Assembly: GCA_018700895.1 (NCBI GenBank)
Contig: JABIUV010000008.1
Location: forward strand, 1-63,821
DNA: 63,821 bases
Reading direction: 5' to 3'
DNA from: Bacteroidota bacterium
GTDB lineage: Bacteria > Bacteroidota > Bacteroidia > NS11-12g > UBA9320
In this document: in pieces, positions 26,776 through 35,639 of the stretch
Layout: every line of letters begins with the position of its first letter
How positions within the stretch are numbered: the stretch's first letter is position 1
Position numbers and translations under genes: made by a program
The notes under the pieces: model-generated
Told to the model about the DNA's origin: nothing
The model's database searches: none
Seen by the model: only the letters and a program-made list of their open reading frames with translations

Positions 26776-28371
26776 TTATTTGCCAGCCACTATAAACCGT
26801 ACGACACATTTATCCGTTTTCAGAAAATAAACGCCACTTGGTCGTTCACTCATATCAAATGTGGTGCGATGCGGCTCCATAACGTCAAGTATTTTGCCCA
26901 ATGCATTCATAAGTAAAATGGGGTTTTGGGTGTGTAAATTTTGGATATGGAATACACCACTTCCTGGATTAGGATACACGGTATAATTAGTCTTAATAAT
27001 GCTAGGCTCTACTCCTGCAGTTTCATCAGCTTGTTGAGCCCCAAGTATGCAATTTGTTTTCCGGCCGAACAGGTTGTTGTGATAAGCCGTTTTTAACAGG
27101 CGGGTTTTCACCTTGAGTGTTTTGATGGATTCTAGTGCATCACCGTCAACAGCTCGTGCGTATATGAATGCAACGTTATAACATACAACCTCTCCAGGAT
27201 GCAATGTGATAGGTGCGGTACTTGCCAGTCCTCTTCTATCTCCCGGAGTATTGCCAACGTCGCCTTCATTCCAATTCTCATCTGGGTAACTAGGGTCCTT
27301 GTTAAACGGGTACATAAATTTTGCCCTATTTGTTGATTGTAAGACTCCATTTCCCCCAAAGACAATGGGCGTACCTATTCGCCATTTTGAATTCATATAG
27401 TTGTAAAAGTCTGAAGCTACAAATGGATTGCCAGTAATTGCGTTTGCAGAGTTACTATAGGTGACAAAGGCATCCATTTTATTACTGAAAAAAGCAAGAC
27501 CCTGCACAGGAGGAGTGGTGCCATAGCCTTGTGTCCCTTCATCATTATCATCACCGTTATACACAAAACTCAGATCAATACTCGGGTCGCACCCTACAAA
27601 GTCATCATTAAAATTTCCCAAATCATAATCCGTAAATATGCCAAGCCTAAAATTACGGTAAGTATTCTCACTCCTATTTATTAGGGTAAATGTTGCTAGG
27701 TTTATATCGTCTATTAACACCCCATTTACTGTAATCGTATCTTGATAAAAAAGCTGATGTACCTCTACACCTAGCGGCAAAGCGCCAGACTGGCTGTGCT
27801 CTGCTGCATCATTGTACACGCAATATGCTGCACCTATTCCTTTTATCTTTGGATAGTCACCTAGGCGTGGTTCGTACGAACCGTTGTTATTCATATCAAC
27901 AAATGGAGCAAGTTGATATGGTTCGCCGAGTGTGGTGTCGCCATTGCCGGGCCATTCTATTATGCTAAGCAGTGTGGTAGCTGAGGGGTCTCTTTTATGA
28001 GTTAAGATATCTGCTCGCGACACTTTGAAAACGCGGTTATACTTATTTTCATCAGACGGAGGCGAACCTATAGGTCCTGGCCAAAAATCCCGACCTCGCT
28101 GCCTGTAGGTCATAGCCGCAAGGTGAATGGCACTATCTTCGTCTATACCTCCTATCCATAGTCCTGCGGTAAAAATGGTACTTGTACGGTTGGTGTTGAG
28201 TTGTTGCTTGGGTACTTCAAAGCCTCCTTGGTGTCCTTCTTTAAAAAAATCGCCACCACTTCTTATCGTTACTCGGGTGTTATTATAATCAAGTTTTTCT
28301 TCTGCAATCTGTGCTAAAAGGTAGTTCGATAAAATAAGGAAGAAGAAAATTGAGGATATAGACTTTTTCAT
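26776..28371 (-). CDS. Secreted protein with T9SS type A sorting domain
   Basis: 531 residues. Signal peptide ISSIFFFLILSNYLLAQ, a large region without recognised domain (contains VTIRSGGDFFKEG and AGLWIGGIDEDSAIHLAAMT, a pattern met in uncharacterised T9SS cargo), then a C-terminal sorting domain VYPNPGSGVFHIQNL ... ERPSGVYFLKT. Exported to the surface by the type IX system. It is followed by a PorP/SprF gene. Its -7 element is 4 nt before the ATG. Confidence 0.9.
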   Translation of the reverse strand: MKKSISSIFFFLILSNYLLAQIAEEKLDYNNTRVTIRSGGDFFKEGHQGGFEVPKQQLNTNRTSTIFTAGLWIGGIDEDSAIHLAAMTYRQRGRDFWPGPIGSPPSDENKYNRVFKVSRADILTHKRDPSATTLLSIIEWPGNGDTTLGEPYQLAPFVDMNNNGSYEPRLGDYPKIKGIGAAYCVYNDAAEHSQSGALPLGVEVHQLFYQDTITVNGVLIDDINLATFTLINRSENTYRNFRLGIFTDYDLGNFNDDFVGCDPSIDLSFVYNGDDNDEGTQGYGTTPPVQGLAFFSNKMDAFVTYSNSANAITGNPFVASDFYNYMNSKWRIGTPIVFGGNGVLQSTNRAKFMYPFNKDPSYPDENWNEGDVGNTPGDRRGLASTAPITLHPGEVVCYNVAFIYARAVDGDALESIKTLKVKTRLLKTAYHNNLFGRKTNCILGAQQADETAGVEPSIIKTNYTVYPNPGSGVFHIQNLHTQNPILLMNALGKILDVMEPHRTTFDMSERPSGVYFLKTDKCVVRFIVAGK

Positions 28372-28375
28372 AAAT

Positions 28376-28383
28376 CAAATATA
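28376..28383 (-). promoter_or_regulatory. -7 element 4 nt before the T9SS cargo gene
   Basis: Minus-strand TATATTTG, then ATTT, then the ATG at 28371. Same 4-nt spacing as at cysS, purE and two others. Confidence 0.6.
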
Positions 28384-28445
28384 ACGTCGCCGTATGTAAT
28401 GTCATTTCTAAAATTGAAGAATCGATAGTTTTGATTGGCGTGCGG

Positions 28446-29411
28446 TTACCCTCGGTATACCACAAAGGCCACGTAAGCCACATAGCATACCAAGAAAAGA
28501 ATGCCCGTAGGTTTGCCAAGCTGCAATTTGCTTTTACCTTTCATTATGCTAAAGAGTATCAAGCATGAAGCTACGAGCAGTACAACCATATCTACATTAA
28601 TAGCTGGGTCATACTCCATAGGGCGTATAATAGCACTCAGACCAAGCACCCACAATAGGTTAAAAATATTAGAACCTATTACGTTAGCAATAGCAATGTC
28701 TGTATTTTTCTTGTAAGCGGCCATTGCAGAGGTTACTAGCTCTGGTAGTGATGTACCTATAGCTACTATGGTAAGTCCTATCATGTTTTCGCTAAGTCCA
28801 AACTCCTTGGCAATAGCCACGGCTCCATCTACCACCCATACACCACCAAAAAACAAACCTACCATTCCGAGAATGACGAATATGATAGACTTGCCCATGG
28901 GCAATATTTCGTCTGGTGCATCTTCCAGTAAATCGGCTCTTCCTCCTCTAGCGAGTTTTATGATATATACCATAAACAGTCCGAAGAAAAACAAGAATAT
29001 TAACCCATCCCAGCGACTTATAAATAACTGATAATCAGGATTAAAAATGGGTGCGTTAGCAGCGAAAGCTACTAGTAGTAATGCGATAATAGAGTACGGA
29101 ATCTCCGAGAAAATAGTGCTTTCTTTAATCTTAAGCGGAAAGATAAATGCCGCCACACCAAGTATGAGCAAAATATTAGCAATGTTAGAACCTATAACGT
29201 TACCTATTGCTATTTCCGAAACGTCATTAGAACTTGCAAGTACATTAACAATAAGCTCAGGCATACTTGTTCCCATACTTACGATGGTAAGTCCAATTAC
29301 CAAGTCAGAAACATTGAATTTTTTGGCTATGGAAGCCGAACCCGCTACCAACCAATCGGCTCCTTTTATGAGTAAAACAAATCCAACTACGAAAAGAATA
29401 TATACCTCCAT
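28446..29411 (-). CDS. Calcium/sodium antiporter (CaCA family)
   Basis: 321 residues, about ten membrane helices in two inverted halves. Each half carries the family's alpha repeat: GLTIVSMGTSMPELIVN with GNVIGSNIANILLILG in the first, GLTIVAIGTSLPELVTS with NVIGSNIFNLLWVLG in the second; the Glu in each PEL and the GSN motifs bind ions. It exports Ca2+ in exchange for Na+ at the inner membrane (YrbG-like). Single gene. Confidence 0.95.
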   Translation of the reverse strand: MEVYILFVVGFVLLIKGADWLVAGSASIAKKFNVSDLVIGLTIVSMGTSMPELIVNVLASSNDVSEIAIGNVIGSNIANILLILGVAAFIFPLKIKESTIFSEIPYSIIALLLVAFAANAPIFNPDYQLFISRWDGLIFLFFFGLFMVYIIKLARGGRADLLEDAPDEILPMGKSIIFVILGMVGLFFGGVWVVDGAVAIAKEFGLSENMIGLTIVAIGTSLPELVTSAMAAYKKNTDIAIANVIGSNIFNLLWVLGLSAIIRPMEYDPAINVDMVVLLVASCLILFSIMKGKSKLQLGKPTGILFLVCYVAYVAFVVYRG

Positions 29412-29499
29412 TATATGAGTGCAAATATGTTACTTTCTTTTTTGAGTCTGTACAAGGTCAACTTATCTTGAATTTCAACATTATTAACGATAGATGTTG

Positions 29500-29528
29500 T
29501 TGAACTTTTTTAGGGTTACATACGTTTG
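29500..29528 (+). promoter_or_regulatory. Full Bacteroidetes promoter of the TonB receptor/DUF4249 unit
   Basis: TTG at 29500-29502, an 18-bp spacer and TACGTTTG at 29521-29528 match both elements of the primary sigma factor consensus (TTG-N17-23-TAnnTTTG). The ATG at 29551 is 22 nt further on. Confidence 0.75.
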
Positions 29529-29550
29529 CATCTTAAACAAAAAATAATAA

Positions 29551-31926
29551 ATGAGACTATTTACCATAGTATGCTGCCTAGTGCTATCCGTATCGCTTTT
29601 TGCACAACAATATACTATAAGCGGAAGAATAAAAGATGCTGCCAACGGAGAAACCTTGCTTGGTGCTACAGTACTCCTAGAAGGCGGTGGAGGTGCCATT
29701 ACTAATGAGTATGGCTTTTACTCCATTACCCTAGATGCCGGCACCTACCAAGTGACCTACAAGTACTTAGGATTTGATGATAAGGCTCAAACAATAACGT
29801 TAGATGGGAACAAGACCATAAATGTAGAGTTGGTTTCGAAAGCCAATGTAATAGGGCCAGCAGTAGTAAGTGCCAAAGCTTTGGAGAAAAAAGTAGAGAA
29901 CAAAAAAATAAGTGTTGTAAAGCTTGAAACGGCTAAGATAAAAGAGATTCCTGTTATTTTTGGAGAGGTAGACATCCTCAAAACCATTACGCTCTTGCCA
30001 GGTATTCAATCTGCAGGTGAGGGAAATTCTGGTTTCAATGTACGTGGCGGGTCACAAGACCAAAACTTAATACTCCTAGATGAGGCCACCGTTTATAACG
30101 CCTCTCACTTACTTGGTTTTTTTAGTGTGTTTAACGGTGATGCTGTAAAAGACCTAGAAGTATACAAAGGCGGTATTCCTGCCAAGTACGGAGGCAGACT
30201 TTCTTCTATAGTAGATATAAAAATGAGAGACGGCAATGCCAAAAAATTTGCCGCAATAGGTGGTATAGGTACAATCTCTAGTAGATTAACCTTAGAAGGA
30301 CCAATCGTAAAAGATAAATCAAGTTTTATGATAGCTGGCCGAAGAAGTTATGCCGACATTTTTTTACCGTTGGCTCCTGAAGAAAGTATCCAAGAAAGTA
30401 AACTATACTTTTACGACCTTAATCTTAAAGCAAACTATGAGTTGAGCGATAAGGATAGATTGTATGTAAGCGGTTACTTTGGTAGAGATGTATTAGGTTT
30501 AAGTGAGCTTTTTGCTCTTAACTGGGGAAACGCGACAGCCACTTTACGTTGGAATCACCTTGTAAACGAAAAAATGTTTGTGAACACCTCGCTGGTATAT
30601 AGTGACTTCAACTATGGTTTCGACATTAAATTTGCTGAAAACGCAAGTTTTGGATTGGATCAAGCCATTAATGATGTGTATATCAAAAGTGACTGGACCA
30701 ACTTCGTAAGCCAAAAAAGCAAAATCAACTTCGGAGGGCAGGTTATTTATCACCGGTTTGACCCAGGTCTTTTTGCTGCTAACAACGAGGATTCCCGTCT
30801 CATATTTGATGATTTACAAATAGAAAAAAGAAAAGCTATTGAGACAGGTTGGTATTTTGACCACGAGTATAAGCACAGCAATAGGCTAAACATGCGTTAT
30901 GGTTTACGCGTATCTAGTTTCAGTAACGTAGGTGGAACCGAGTATACCTACACCAAAAACCCTGAAACAAACGAACCCATAAGCGAGCTAACGGATACTA
31001 TTGTATACGGTGCCGATGACATTTACAATACGTATACTGGTTTGGAGCCAAGAGCATCTATCAGTTATAACCTTACTAATACAATGGCTCTTAAGGGGTC
31101 TTACAATCGCACATTTCAATACGTACAGCAGGCTACTAACACTGCATCTTCTTTCCCTACCGACCAATGGTTCAGTGTAAACCAAAACATAAAACCTCAG
31201 CGAGCGGATCAAGTAGCTGTTGGGCTTTTCAAAAACTTTGACATCGGACTAGAAACATCAGCAGAGGTTTACTACAAATGGATGGACAATCAGATAGACT
31301 ACAGAGATAATGCTCAAATAGCTTTTAACTCACAACTAGATGGTGAGCTCCTCATTGGTGATGGTTGGGCGTATGGTGCTGAGTTTTATGTTGCCAAAAC
31401 TGAAGGCAAATCTTCAGGATTCGTTTCGTATACCTGGGCTAAAACAATGCGTCAGATAGAGGGCATAAGCGGTGGTAATCCATATGTTGCCAATTTTGAT
31501 AGAAGACATAACCTCTCGGTAGTATTTACACAGAAATTTAGTAAACGTCTCTTAGCAACTGCCTCATTTGTGTTTGCTAGCGGTCAGCCGCTTACTACAC
31601 CTGTGAGCAAGTATTATTATAACGGCGAGTGGAATAGCAACTACAACGAGCAAGAAAGAAACAACTACAGAATACCTGCATATCATAGAGCAGATATAGG
31701 TGTTACGCTTAAAAGTAAGGAGAAGCCTAACAAGCGACTCAAGAGCAACTGGAATTTCTCTGTGTACAATGTATACAACCGTGAAAATCCATATGCCCTG
31801 TATTTCAGAACTATCAACACGTCAGACTTAGAGAAGTTTCCGGATGCTATACCGGGTAATACTGCCGGTTTCCAAACCACCTTATTCAAAATTATCCCTG
31901 CAATTACCTGGAATTTCGAATTTTAA
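29551..31926 (+). CDS. TonB-dependent receptor with carboxypeptidase-like domain
   Basis: 791 residues. Signal peptide MRLFTIVCCLVLSVSLFAQ, carboxypeptidase regulatory-like domain (YTISGRIKDAANGETLLGAT, about 22-100), plug domain with LLPGIQSAGEGNSGFNVRGG and VYKGGIPAKYGGRLSSIVDI, then an outer-membrane barrel ending PAITWNFEF. It is followed by a DUF4249 lipoprotein, a pair common in Bacteroidetes where DUF4249 stands in for SusD. Substrate not determinable from sequence. Confidence 0.94.
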   Translation: MRLFTIVCCLVLSVSLFAQQYTISGRIKDAANGETLLGATVLLEGGGGAITNEYGFYSITLDAGTYQVTYKYLGFDDKAQTITLDGNKTINVELVSKANVIGPAVVSAKALEKKVENKKISVVKLETAKIKEIPVIFGEVDILKTITLLPGIQSAGEGNSGFNVRGGSQDQNLILLDEATVYNASHLLGFFSVFNGDAVKDLEVYKGGIPAKYGGRLSSIVDIKMRDGNAKKFAAIGGIGTISSRLTLEGPIVKDKSSFMIAGRRSYADIFLPLAPEESIQESKLYFYDLNLKANYELSDKDRLYVSGYFGRDVLGLSELFALNWGNATATLRWNHLVNEKMFVNTSLVYSDFNYGFDIKFAENASFGLDQAINDVYIKSDWTNFVSQKSKINFGGQVIYHRFDPGLFAANNEDSRLIFDDLQIEKRKAIETGWYFDHEYKHSNRLNMRYGLRVSSFSNVGGTEYTYTKNPETNEPISELTDTIVYGADDIYNTYTGLEPRASISYNLTNTMALKGSYNRTFQYVQQATNTASSFPTDQWFSVNQNIKPQRADQVAVGLFKNFDIGLETSAEVYYKWMDNQIDYRDNAQIAFNSQLDGELLIGDGWAYGAEFYVAKTEGKSSGFVSYTWAKTMRQIEGISGGNPYVANFDRRHNLSVVFTQKFSKRLLATASFVFASGQPLTTPVSKYYYNGEWNSNYNEQERNNYRIPAYHRADIGVTLKSKEKPNKRLKSNWNFSVYNVYNRENPYALYFRTINTSDLEKFPDAIPGNTAGFQTTLFKIIPAITWNFEF

Positions 31927-31940
31927 AAAAGAGAATCAAC

Positions 31941-32786
31941 ATGAGAAAATTAATATATTTAATAGTTGCTTCGTTAGCCTTTGCTGCTTGCGAAAAAATA
32001 GTAGAGGTAGACCTCCCTTCTGAGGAAAATCGATTGGTTATAGAAGGTCAAATCACCAGTACCAAAGAACCATGGAAGGTACGCTTAACAAGTAGTCAGC
32101 CGTATTTTAATCAGAATGAAGCTACTACTATATCCAATGCCATAGTAAGAATTACAGGTACAGACGGACAAGACATACTGTTATCTCATACCGATACGGG
32201 AATGTTTGTAAGTGATGACTCTCTTACATGTACAGTAGGTGAATCTTATACACTCAATGTGTCTTATGACGGACAATCATATGAAGCTACTGAGGAATTA
32301 AACCAAGGTTTTGATTTCGATACATTGGCCACTTATTTTTTACCAGATAACAACGGTTTTATCCAATCCGGATACTATGTATTTATTCAGGGAAAAGAAA
32401 ATCCAGAGACAGGAGATTATTACTTGTTCAATGCGTATAAAAACGACACTTTACAAAGTCCTCAACTTGATAGTGATGAGTTTGGGTCTGTTTCATACCT
32501 CAACGAGAACTTTGATGCTAAAAACATTATTGCTGAGTTGGCATTGGGCAAAACGCCTAGACCTTTTCCGTTCACCGTAGAGCCAGGAGACAGTATTCGA
32601 GTTGAGCAGTTTGTGATTTCTAGAGCGTATTATCAGTTTCTGATTGACCTATCTATACAACAAGGTAGAAGTGGTTCTCCTTTTGATTCACCGCCTGCTA
32701 ATCCTAACAATAACTTGAGCAATGGGGCTTTAGGGTTTTTCTCCGTCGCACACAAGGTGTCCGAAGAAATGGTAGTTCCCGAGTAG
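31941..32786 (+). CDS. DUF4249 family lipoprotein
   Basis: 281 residues with lipoprotein signal IVASLAFAAC (Cys near 16) followed by EKIVEVDLPSEENRLVIEGQ, the typical DUF4249 start; an Ig-like fold is suggested by the beta-rich N-terminal half. It probably sits on the outer membrane next to the TonB receptor encoded 14 bp upstream and forms a lid or capture protein, by analogy with SusD. The function is inferred. Confidence 0.9.
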   Translation: MRKLIYLIVASLAFAACEKIVEVDLPSEENRLVIEGQITSTKEPWKVRLTSSQPYFNQNEATTISNAIVRITGTDGQDILLSHTDTGMFVSDDSLTCTVGESYTLNVSYDGQSYEATEELNQGFDFDTLATYFLPDNNGFIQSGYYVFIQGKENPETGDYYLFNAYKNDTLQSPQLDSDEFGSVSYLNENFDAKNIIAELALGKTPRPFPFTVEPGDSIRVEQFVISRAYYQFLIDLSIQQGRSGSPFDSPPANPNNNLSNGALGFFSVAHKVSEEMVVPE

Positions 32787-32799
32787 GGGAAATAGATGA

Positions 32800-33252
32800 T
32801 TACTCGTTTCGCAACTTGTCCAGCAATAGGTTTAATTGCTTGAACTCTACCTTCGTAAGCTTGTCGTGGCTTGATATTACCTCGTCTACGCACTTATTTA
32901 ATTTATCAAGTAGAGAGATACCTTTGTCGGTTAGTGTGATATCTACTTGTCGCTTATCATAACTGCAAGGCGTTCGCAGCACGAGATTTTTAGCAAAGAG
33001 TTTATCTACCAATCGCGAAGCGTTTGACATTTTATCTATCATTCGTGTAGTAACCTCGTTTACCGAAACGGGTTTAGGATGCTGGCCTTTGATTATCCGT
33101 AATACGTTGAATTGCTGAACCGATATAGCATATTCTTTTAAGCTTGAGTGAAGTTGTGAACTGAGATATCCATTTGTATAGTTTATGTTCACCAATGCTT
33201 TCTGTGCCTCACTAGCAAATGCTTTTTGCTTAATCTGTTCTTCTAATCCCAT
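32800..33252 (-). CDS. MarR family transcriptional regulator
   Basis: 150 residues. Winged helix-turn-helix of MarR type: QFNVLRIIKGQHPKPVSVNE, the recognition part VTTRMIDKMSNASRLVDKLF and the wing LRTPCSYDKRQVDITLTDKG. Dimer helices flank it. Usually represses and responds to a small ligand; the target is not visible. Ends 13 bp after the convergent DUF4249 gene, and starts 132 bp from the divergent phosphoesterase gene, whose regulation it might affect. Confidence 0.93.
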   Translation of the reverse strand: MGLEEQIKQKAFASEAQKALVNINYTNGYLSSQLHSSLKEYAISVQQFNVLRIIKGQHPKPVSVNEVTTRMIDKMSNASRLVDKLFAKNLVLRTPCSYDKRQVDITLTDKGISLLDKLNKCVDEVISSHDKLTKVEFKQLNLLLDKLRNE

Positions 33253-33384
33253 TGGTATATTATATGTTACAAATATGCCAAAAGTTTAACGATGTAATAA
33301 GCTTATAAGTCTATTCTTGTCCACTATCTTGTTCTATTTAGGTGAAAACCATTAAACATTGCATACGTTTAACCAAAACCAACC

Positions 33385-34629
33385 ATGTCTCGCATACTCT
33401 CCTTTTGTATTTTCCTCGTAGTTTTTTTCGCTATTGATTTTTACGTTTTTCAAGGCTACAAACTTTTGGTACGTAGATGGATACCCTCTTACTCTACCCT
33501 ACTCCATATTGTTTATTGGGCTGTTCCCGTTATTCTTCTCCTTCTCATAATAGGCACTATGGTTTGGTCTCCACAACCTACAAAAAGTAAGGTAATGCTT
33601 TGGTCATCGAGTATCCTCTTTGGTATCTTCATTGCCAAGTTTGTTTGGCTCTTATTTATGGTGCTAGACGATTTGGTACGCATCATTAGGCTTGGTGGGC
33701 AACGCGTAAGCAGCGAGCCGGGGGTGAAACCAATATCGCGTTCTCAATTTATCGTTACTACTGGAGCATTGTTGGCAGGCACCTTGTTTGGTACTATGAT
33801 ATATGGCATAGCTCGCGGTGCTCATAACTATACAGTAATGCGTCGTAGGCTAAAACTCAAAAACCTTCCTAAGGCTTTTCAAGGATTTAAAATCGTACAG
33901 ATATCGGATGTTCATTCTGGTAGTTTTTGGAGTAAGGACGGTGTGAAACGCGGTATTCAGATGATACTGGACCAAAAACCAGATGCCATATTTTTTACGG
34001 GTGATTTAGTAAATAGTAAGACAAGCGAGTTTGAAGATTTTAAAGAAATTTTTGGCAGGCTAGAAGCACCCTACGGTGTATATTCCGTACTCGGAAACCA
34101 CGACTATGGCGACTATTACCGCTGGCCAGATAAAAATGGTGTAACCAAGGAGCAGAATTTACAGCAACTCATCAACCATCAAAGTGACATGGGGTGGAAC
34201 TTGCTCATGAATGAAAGCAAAATCATAGAAAAAGATGGTGAAAAACTTGGTGTCCTAGGCGTGGAAAACTGGAGCGGACACAAACGTTTCCCAAAATATG
34301 GTAAACTAGACCAAGCGTATGCAGGTGTGGCTGATGTAGAAAACAAACTGCTCCTGTCTCACGATCCGAGTCACTGGCGTGCGGAGGTACTCAAAGACTA
34401 CCCAACTATAGATGCCATGTTCTCTGGTCATACCCACGGAATGCAGTTTGGGATAGATACTAAATACTACAAGTGGAGTCCGGTGAAATATCAGTATCCC
34501 GAGTGGGCAGACTTGTATGAAGAAAATGGGCAATATCTCTATGTCAATAGAGGTTTTGGGTATCTTGGCTTTCCAGGAAGAGTGGGATTTTTGCCTGAGA
34601 TAACGGTGTTTGAGCTGGAGACGGCTTAA
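33385..34629 (+). CDS. Membrane-anchored metallophosphoesterase
   Basis: 414 residues. Four membrane helices fill the first ~150 residues; the calcineurin-like domain follows with metal motifs QISDVHSGSFW, FFTGDLVNSK, VLGNHDYGDY and SGHTHGMQFG. Similar to the YaeI/YkuE group, some of which hydrolyse UDP-diacylglucosamine or other lipids; the substrate here is unknown. A near-consensus -7 element TACGTTTA lies about 14 nt before the ATG. Its 3' end overlaps the convergent pcrB by 4 bp. Confidence 0.92.
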   Translation: MSRILSFCIFLVVFFAIDFYVFQGYKLLVRRWIPSYSTLLHIVYWAVPVILLLLIIGTMVWSPQPTKSKVMLWSSSILFGIFIAKFVWLLFMVLDDLVRIIRLGGQRVSSEPGVKPISRSQFIVTTGALLAGTLFGTMIYGIARGAHNYTVMRRRLKLKNLPKAFQGFKIVQISDVHSGSFWSKDGVKRGIQMILDQKPDAIFFTGDLVNSKTSEFEDFKEIFGRLEAPYGVYSVLGNHDYGDYYRWPDKNGVTKEQNLQQLINHQSDMGWNLLMNESKIIEKDGEKLGVLGVENWSGHKRFPKYGKLDQAYAGVADVENKLLLSHDPSHWRAEVLKDYPTIDAMFSGHTHGMQFGIDTKYYKWSPVKYQYPEWADLYEENGQYLYVNRGFGYLGFPGRVGFLPEITVFELETA

Positions 34630-35324
34630 GAGTTATTTGCCGTAGCTTTAGCTTCTATGAGTTCCACCAAGAATTCCGGGTTTTCTTCTAGCTTATTTCC
34701 TACTACAACAATATCTGCACCAGCAGCAAATACTGCCTCTGCTTCTTGTCGCGTTGTTATGCCACCTCCCACTATTACAGGTACATCTACTTCGTGACTT
34801 ACCGCAGCTATAAGCTGTGGTGATGCATGTTCATGTGCTCCGCTTCCGCAATCTAAGTATATAAGTTGCTGACCCAATTGTGTGCCAGCTAAGGCAGTGG
34901 CAGCTGCAATGCCAGGCTTATCTTGAGGTATAGGTGTGGTGCCACTTATGTAGCTTACGGTTGTAGTTCTACCGCCATCTACAAGTATGTATCCTGTAGA
35001 CAGTATTTCTAACCCAGAGCGTTTTAGTTTATGAGCTGACTCTACATGCCTACCAATGAGTAGGTCTGAGTTACGTCCACTGATTAAACTCAACAGTAAA
35101 ATCCCGTCAGCTTGATTATCTATCTGGTTTGGACTCCCTGGAAAAATTACCAAGGGCTTGTCCGTGCGTTTTTTGAGTGCTTGGAGACACGTTTTTATAC
35201 TTCCGTCGGTCACCAAGCTACCTCCAACGAACAAAAAATCAACTTGTTCAAAATTTGGATTTAAAATAAGCGTATCCAGTTGCCTGTCAGACGATTTGTC
35301 TGGATCAACTAGCACTGCCAACAT
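34626..35324 (-). CDS. pcrB: Geranylgeranylglyceryl/heptaprenylglyceryl phosphate synthase
   Basis: TIM-barrel prenyltransferase that joins a polyprenyl diphosphate to glycerol-1-phosphate. Phosphate and substrate motifs are visible: MLAVLVDPDKSSDRQ, FLFVGGSLVTDGSI, VIFPGSPNQID, YLDCGSGAHE, and VPVIVGGGITTRQEA with GADIVVVGN. The listed ATG begins at the first barrel strand; homologs have ~20 more residues, and a matching in-frame stretch (SILHKISSHKRTKQKM) lies upstream without ATG, GTG or TTG. The true start may therefore be at about 35375 on a rare codon (see findings). Confidence 0.9.
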   Translation of the reverse strand: MLAVLVDPDKSSDRQLDTLILNPNFEQVDFLFVGGSLVTDGSIKTCLQALKKRTDKPLVIFPGSPNQIDNQADGILLLSLISGRNSDLLIGRHVESAHKLKRSGLEILSTGYILVDGGRTTTVSYISGTTPIPQDKPGIAAATALAGTQLGQQLIYLDCGSGAHEHASPQLIAAVSHEVDVPVIVGGGITTRQEAEAVFAAGADIVVVGNKLEENPEFLVELIEAKATANNS

Positions 35325-35639
35325 TTTCTGTTTGGTACGCTTGTGTGACGATATTTTGTGTAATATGCTAATAGTCTTTCGGTTGTGAATTGCACTTCAA
35401 ATTTCATCATTACAATTCGGTTATGTCCAAATAAATTTTGTGATTTTATGTTATCAACACCGCAAATCTCTTAAAAATTGGGCAACCTAAAAATTTTATT
35501 GTGAGTGTGTGGAAAACCACACTTTATTCTTGGGTATGGTTAAGACTATTTTTGAGCCAAAACTCACTATAAATTTTTTTCATCTAAAAGATAAAAGTGA
35601 GACATCATAATATGAACCAGTAGAATTAGACCGAACGCA
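35325..35639. other. Intergenic region between pcrB and nrdJ
   Basis: 315 bp. It holds the pcrB N-terminal extension and an overlapping 33-codon ATG frame on the minus strand (35309-35410), a 6-bp hairpin GTGTGG-AAAA-CCACAC at 35507-35522 followed by TTTATTCT, and a DnaA-box-like TTATCAACA near 35450-35459. No TAnnTTTG element was found close to nrdJ and no B12-box (GCCACTG) is visible, so a cobalamin riboswitch is not supported. Confidence 0.5.

Noticed and set aside
35450-35459. TTATCAACA as a DnaA box / origin signal
   Set aside because: A single near-match with no cluster, no dnaA or dnaN nearby; probably chance.
35340-35639. Cobalamin riboswitch upstream of nrdJ
   Set aside because: Expected from biology, but no B12-box or core helix pattern could be found on the + strand.
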